Shown: piece after piece, positions 7,279-10,333 of the stretch
Layout: every line of letters begins with the position of its first letter
How positions within the stretch are numbered: the first letter of the stretch is position 1
Assembly: GCA_027886785.1 (NCBI GenBank)
Contig: JAPCJV010000029.1
Coordinates: 1-10,333, forward strand
DNA: 10,333 bases
Direction of reading: 5' to 3'
Origin: Nitrososphaerota archaeon
Lineage (GTDB): Archaea > Thermoproteota > Nitrososphaeria > Nitrososphaerales > CADDZS01
Made by a program: the position numbers and the translations under genes
The notes under the pieces: generated by a model
Databases searched by the model: none
What the model saw: the letters and a program-made list of their open reading frames with translations, nothing else
Told to the model about the DNA's origin: nothing

Positions 7279-8877
7279 TCAGAGCTCGCGCCAGTTAAAT
7301 CTCCGTTCGAACAAACGCGCGATTCTGAAAAGCATAGCTTCATCCAAGCGTTTTCCGATCAATTGCAAACCGACGGGTAGCCCTCCTCTCATTCCGCAGG
7401 GGATCGTTATCGCCGGGTGTCCGGTCAAGTTGAACCCTTCCGTATTATTCAGGAGCAACACTCCTCTATTCAACGATTCAGAAAAAGTGATCTTTTCTTT
7501 TAGTTTCGGGGGCTTTACGATCATGGTCGGAGTGGCGAGGATGTCCACTTGTTCCAAAGCTGCGTCGACGTCGTCTCTCAGCTTATTGCGCAGGTTCTGC
7601 GCCATTGAGTGAAAAATGCTGTAGTACTCCTCTCTCAGATACCTGCCGATCAGCATAGAGCCCTTCAGCAGAGGCGGGTAGAGATCCGCCCTTTCCTTCC
7701 GTGCTCTGCCGATGTGTTCGTTCCACTCGGGACTGTACTGTCCTCCGTTCCAGTACCCGCCGCCGCAGGAATCAAACATCGCATGCGTTGACTGGACGAC
7801 GATCGTGATCCAGATAGATCCGGATTCTTTGAAAAGCGGAATGGAAACTTCCGAGATCTTTGCTCCCAGAGTGCGCAGTCTGCCAAGAGCTGCTTGAAAG
7901 CATTCCTTGATTTCCGGATCGGTTGCCTCCCAAGTTACTGATTCCGTGACAAAGCCGATGCGAAAACTTTCCGGAATAGGAGTTTCAATCTCTTTTCTGT
8001 AATCCACGGGTGCCGAGAGAGTGGATCTCGACCACTGCGGGTCATTTTTGTCGGGCCCCGCGATCACGCTTAGTGTAGTCGCCGCGTCCACCACTGTGTG
8101 CGCGATCGGGGAAATGTGGTCAAAGGAATGATCCATGTACGTGAGTCCGTACGTGGGAACGACTCCCTGAGTCGGCTTGATGGCTACCACTCCGCAGCAA
8201 GAAGCTGGTACCCTTGCGCTCCCGCCCTGATCCACTCCAATCGCGATGTCGACCTGCCCGCTTGCAACGGCAGCGCCAGAACCGGAAGAGGAACCTCCCG
8301 GACTGTACTCTGGATTCAGCGGATTGTGCACGGGCCCGAAGATGCTCGTTTCTGAAGTTCCGGAGAACGAATAATTATCGAGGTTCATTTTTCCAACGAT
8401 CTCTCCGCCGGCTTCCAGTAGACGAGTGACAATGGTCGCGTCGTAGTCTGGAACAAAATCCTTGCTCAGGTCTGATGCGTTGGTCATCGGGATCCCTCTC
8501 ACGGCAATGTTGTCTTTGATTCCTATTTTCTTTCCAGTGAGAAGGCCGTGCCCCGATCCGCGAATGGATATTTTTCTGATGAAAGCGTTGTACGGATCTT
8601 CTTTCTGGTCTGGTTTGTACCCGGACTCTCTTGCGGGATCCTTTGAGCGAGACATCTTTTGGGTCAATATGCCGACCGTATTCGCGGCGCTGATTAATTG
8701 CCCAAAGAGGTCTTCAATCCCATTTAGCTCGTCACTTTCAAGATGAATGTATTCTCTTCTGGAGAGCTCTATGATTTTTTCTCGATTTGGAACTTTCGCA
8801 GCAAGCATTTTGATATTTTTTGATGTCAACGAATATTCATAAACCATTATAGGAGAACTGTCTTCGCGAACTTCCAA
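7279..8877 (-). CDS. Amidase signature family hydrolase, enantioselective-amidase type
   Basis: Residue numbers count from the earliest in-frame GTG (8883). The Ser-cisSer-Lys triad is complete: K123 in GKKIGIKDNI, cis-Ser S199 in SPGGSSSGSGAAVA, and nucleophile S222 in GVDQGGSARVPA. The DQGGS form (instead of DTGGS), the later DHISPIAHTVVDAA stretch and an extra N-terminal helical domain of about 100 residues are like the Rhodococcus/Pseudonocardia enantioselective amidases, which hydrolyse aliphatic and aromatic amides to acids and ammonia. FNLTGHPAITIPCG and GLPVGLQLIG near the C-terminus are also typical. Start choices are GTG 8883 (no room for a ribosome site), TTG 8877 (GAGGTG just before it) and ATG 8847 (no ribosome site, but a reasonable family N-terminus). 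I took the TTG. It was not assigned to gatA: no gatB/C is nearby and the DQGGS type differs. Cytoplasmic; the substrate is unknown. Confidence 0.88.
   Translation of the reverse strand: MEVREDSSPIMVYEYSLTSKNIKMLAAKVPNREKIIELSRREYIHLESDELNGIEDLFGQLISAANTVGILTQKMSRSKDPARESGYKPDQKEDPYNAFIRKISIRGSGHGLLTGKKIGIKDNIAVRGIPMTNASDLSKDFVPDYDATIVTRLLEAGGEIVGKMNLDNYSFSGTSETSIFGPVHNPLNPEYSPGGSSSGSGAAVASGQVDIAIGVDQGGSARVPASCCGVVAIKPTQGVVPTYGLTYMDHSFDHISPIAHTVVDAATTLSVIAGPDKNDPQWSRSTLSAPVDYRKEIETPIPESFRIGFVTESVTWEATDPEIKECFQAALGRLRTLGAKISEVSIPLFKESGSIWITIVVQSTHAMFDSCGGGYWNGGQYSPEWNEHIGRARKERADLYPPLLKGSMLIGRYLREEYYSIFHSMAQNLRNKLRDDVDAALEQVDILATPTMIVKPPKLKEKITFSESLNRGVLLLNNTEGFNLTGHPAITIPCGMRGGLPVGLQLIGKRLDEAMLFRIARLFERRFNWREL
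8845..8852 (+). promoter_or_regulatory. Putative TATA-like element of the OYE-type oxidoreductase gene
   Basis: The string CATTATAG contains TTATA at 8847-8851, starting 30 bases before the ATG at 8877, where no Shine-Dalgarno is visible. This spacing fits an archaeal TATA box with a leaderless transcript. It shares ATTATAG with the element before the amidohydrolase operon. It would lie within the first codons of the amidase if that gene starts at 8877. Confidence 0.25.
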
Positions 8878-10333
8878 TGACACCTCTTAATCGGTTAATG
8901 GAACCGGTCGAGGTAGGTCCCTGCACGTTACGAAACAGGATAGTAAGTTCCGCCAATTATTCCGCCATGGCTGAAGACCATTTCTTCGGCGAGCGAATCT
9001 CGCTCTATCACACAGAGAAAGCAAAGGGCGGGGTTGCCCTAACGATTACAGAAGAACTATCCGTGCATCCTTCGAGCGACTTTGGACAAGCAAGGAACGT
9101 AAAAGCGTATGATGAGCGGGCTGTACGTGGATTCAAACTCTTCTCTTCTATGGTGCACGCGCATGGAGCCTTGACGGTGGGGCAATTGTGGCACGGAGGA
9201 GTCAATGTAACAAACAGAGACCCGTGGAACCTCGGAATCAACATTCCTCTTTCAGTGAGTCCGATGGCCAGCCCCATGTTTCCCGATGGCACCACTGTTC
9301 CAAAGGAGATGACATTGGAGGACATTCGCGAAATACAGAAAGGGTATGTGATTTCGGCGAGAAACTTGATCAGTGGTGGATTCGACGGGGTCGAAATCCA
9401 TGCGACTCACGGGTACCTGCCCAATCAATTTCTCTCTCCTCTTTACAATCGGAGAACAGACGAGTACGGCGGGTCCAAACAAAATCGGATGCGGTTTCTG
9501 TCGGAGCTGGTGGAGCTGCTCGATGGAGAAACCGGTAACAAGAAAATTTTAGGCGTTTCCATTGTAGGTGACGAACACTTTCCCGGTGGTCTAGTGTTGG
9601 AAGATACAATTCCAGTTATCCAAGAGCTGGATGCCACGGGCAAAGTGGATTACTTCAGCGTGACCGCCGGAGGATTTGCTCTGAAATCTAATCTGAACAA
9701 TCCACCGATGTATTTTGATTATTCTCTTTTCCGAGAAATTTTTCCCGTCGTGAAAAAAGTTCTGAAGCACGCCAAACTCTTTGCGATCGGACGGATTGTT
9801 GACCCTGTTCTCGCTGAAGAAATCCTTTCTCGGGGAGAAGCTGATGCTGTCGTAATGATGCGCGCCCAGATTGCCGATCCCCACCTTGCGAACAAGATAC
9901 ATCAGGGTCGTCTGGGTGACATCATTCCATGCGTCGGCTGCAATCAGGCGTGTTTTGGGCACGTTACGATGTGGGCAAATCCGATTTCCTGCATTCTCAA
10001 TCCGACGGTGGGTAGAGAAAAAGAATGGGGAGAAGGGTCATTGAAGCCAGCTATAGTGCCCAAAAGGATCGCAGTTATTGGTGGTGGCCCAGCTGGGTGC
10101 GAAGCTGCTATCATAGCCTCCAGACGTGGGCACCAAGTTACACTTTTCGAAGGAAAAAATTCTATCGGCGGGCAGGTCCTGTTAGCTGCCACCCTTCCGG
10201 GGAGATCCGATTTTGGACTGGCGATTCACTACTGGGAAAGGCAGCTGGAGAAACTCAATGTAAGTGTCGTTTTGAATCACGACGTTAGCGTAAACGAGAT
10301 CTCAGGCGGGGAATACAATTTTGTGATCGTCGC
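8877..10333 (+). CDS. Old Yellow Enzyme/2,4-dienoyl-CoA reductase-type NAD(P)H flavin Fe-S oxidoreductase (partial)
   Basis: The first 485 residues are present; the family is usually 640-690, so perhaps 160-200 residues lie beyond the right edge. The N-terminal FMN TIM barrel starts with MEPVEVGPCTLRNRIVSS (residues 8-25), then GGVALTITEELSVHPSS, GQLWHGG, and the active-site segment GVEIHATHGYLPNQFLSPLY with H175 and H178. The DEYGGS and NRMRF motifs follow. After the barrel, C352, C355, C359 and C372 form a 4Fe-4S motif (C-x2-C-x3-C-x12-C). IAVIGGGPAG at 398-407 opens the FAD/NAD(P) Rossmann domain. Relatives reduce conjugated C=C bonds (dienoyl-CoA, enoates) or demethylate amines with NAD(P)H. 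A start at 8967 or 8898 would cut into the conserved barrel N-terminus, so ATG 8877 is chosen; a stop at 8850 bounds the frame. It is divergent from the amidase, and the product class fits reduction of an unsaturated ring or chain. Confidence 0.88.
   Translation, partial: MTPLNRLMEPVEVGPCTLRNRIVSSANYSAMAEDHFFGERISLYHTEKAKGGVALTITEELSVHPSSDFGQARNVKAYDERAVRGFKLFSSMVHAHGALTVGQLWHGGVNVTNRDPWNLGINIPLSVSPMASPMFPDGTTVPKEMTLEDIREIQKGYVISARNLISGGFDGVEIHATHGYLPNQFLSPLYNRRTDEYGGSKQNRMRFLSELVELLDGETGNKKILGVSIVGDEHFPGGLVLEDTIPVIQELDATGKVDYFSVTAGGFALKSNLNNPPMYFDYSLFREIFPVVKKVLKHAKLFAIGRIVDPVLAEEILSRGEADAVVMMRAQIADPHLANKIHQGRLGDIIPCVGCNQACFGHVTMWANPISCILNPTVGREKEWGEGSLKPAIVPKRIAVIGGGPAGCEAAIIASRRGHQVTLFEGKNSIGGQVLLAATLPGRSDFGLAIHYWERQLEKLNVSVVLNHDVSVNEISGGEYNFVIV
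8881..8888 (-). promoter_or_regulatory. Shine-Dalgarno AAGAGGTG for the amidase TTG start
   Basis: On the - strand AAGAGGTG contains GAGGTG, a perfect match to the anti-Shine-Dalgarno, with GAGG five bases before TTG at 8877. Its last three bases are the GTG at 8883, so that GTG cannot use it. The site lies inside codons 2-4 of the divergent oxidoreductase gene. Confidence 0.5.

Noticed and set aside
7279..8877. GatA, the Glu-tRNA(Gln) amidotransferase subunit
   Set aside because: The DQGGS nucleophile motif and the long N-terminal helical domain fit enantioselective amidases, and gatB or gatC are not adjacent.
8967..8969. ATG as start of the oxidoreductase
   Set aside because: The in-frame sequence before it encodes the conserved barrel opening (VEVGPCTLRNRIV), so the gene starts upstream, most likely at 8877.
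9188..9538. 116-codon + strand frame within the oxidoreductase
   Set aside because: The overlapping frame starting at 8877 carries all the OYE family motifs without a break, so this frame is a shadow.

Overview
The window is a strongly gene-filled stretch of a prokaryotic genome of roughly 50% GC, carrying accessory catabolic genes. The domain of life is not settled. Several genes have good Shine-Dalgarno sites (AAGGAG before the Nudix-like gene, AAGGA before a small membrane protein, GAGGTG before the amidase, GGGAG before the amidohydrolase), and TTG starts seem common. Two putative promoters, however, share an ATTATAG element 27-30 bases before a start codon, which would also suit an archaeal TATA box with a leaderless or nearly leaderless transcript. 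No rRNA, tRNA, CRISPR, insertion sequence or phage gene is visible.

Layout: (1) bases 1-452 (+) hold the C-terminal part of a luciferase-like flavin or F420 monooxygenase. (2) 474-1505 (-) is a Gfo/Idh/MocA dehydrogenase, convergent with (1) across a T-rich hairpin. (3) After a 251-base divergent intergenic region comes a tight four-gene operon on the + strand: a TIM-barrel amidohydrolase (1757-2581), hyuA (2592-4655), hyuB (4665-6407) and a Nudix-fold-like protein with a degenerate box (6404-6958). The gaps are 10 and 9 bases and then a 4-base overlap. (4) On the - strand lie a small two-helix membrane protein (6968-7219) and, upstream of it, an amidase of the Rhodococcus enantioselective type (7279-8877). 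(5) Diverging from the amidase, with the probable start codons touching, is an Old Yellow Enzyme/2,4-dienoyl-CoA reductase-type flavin and iron-sulfur oxidoreductase that runs off the right edge (8877-10333).

Taken together, the products are a reductase that could saturate a conjugated double bond, an ATP-dependent HyuA/HyuB enzyme that typically opens lactam or cyclic imide rings (or carboxylates ketones), an amidohydrolase, an amidase, a monooxygenase and a dehydrogenase. My inference is a route for breaking down an amide- or lactam-containing compound, perhaps an N-heterocycle. The substrate cannot be read from the sequence. The most unusual element is the Nudix-like protein translationally coupled to hyuB: it keeps the Nudix spacing but has lost two of the three key metal-binding glutamates, so it may be a binding or regulatory subunit rather than a hydrolase.
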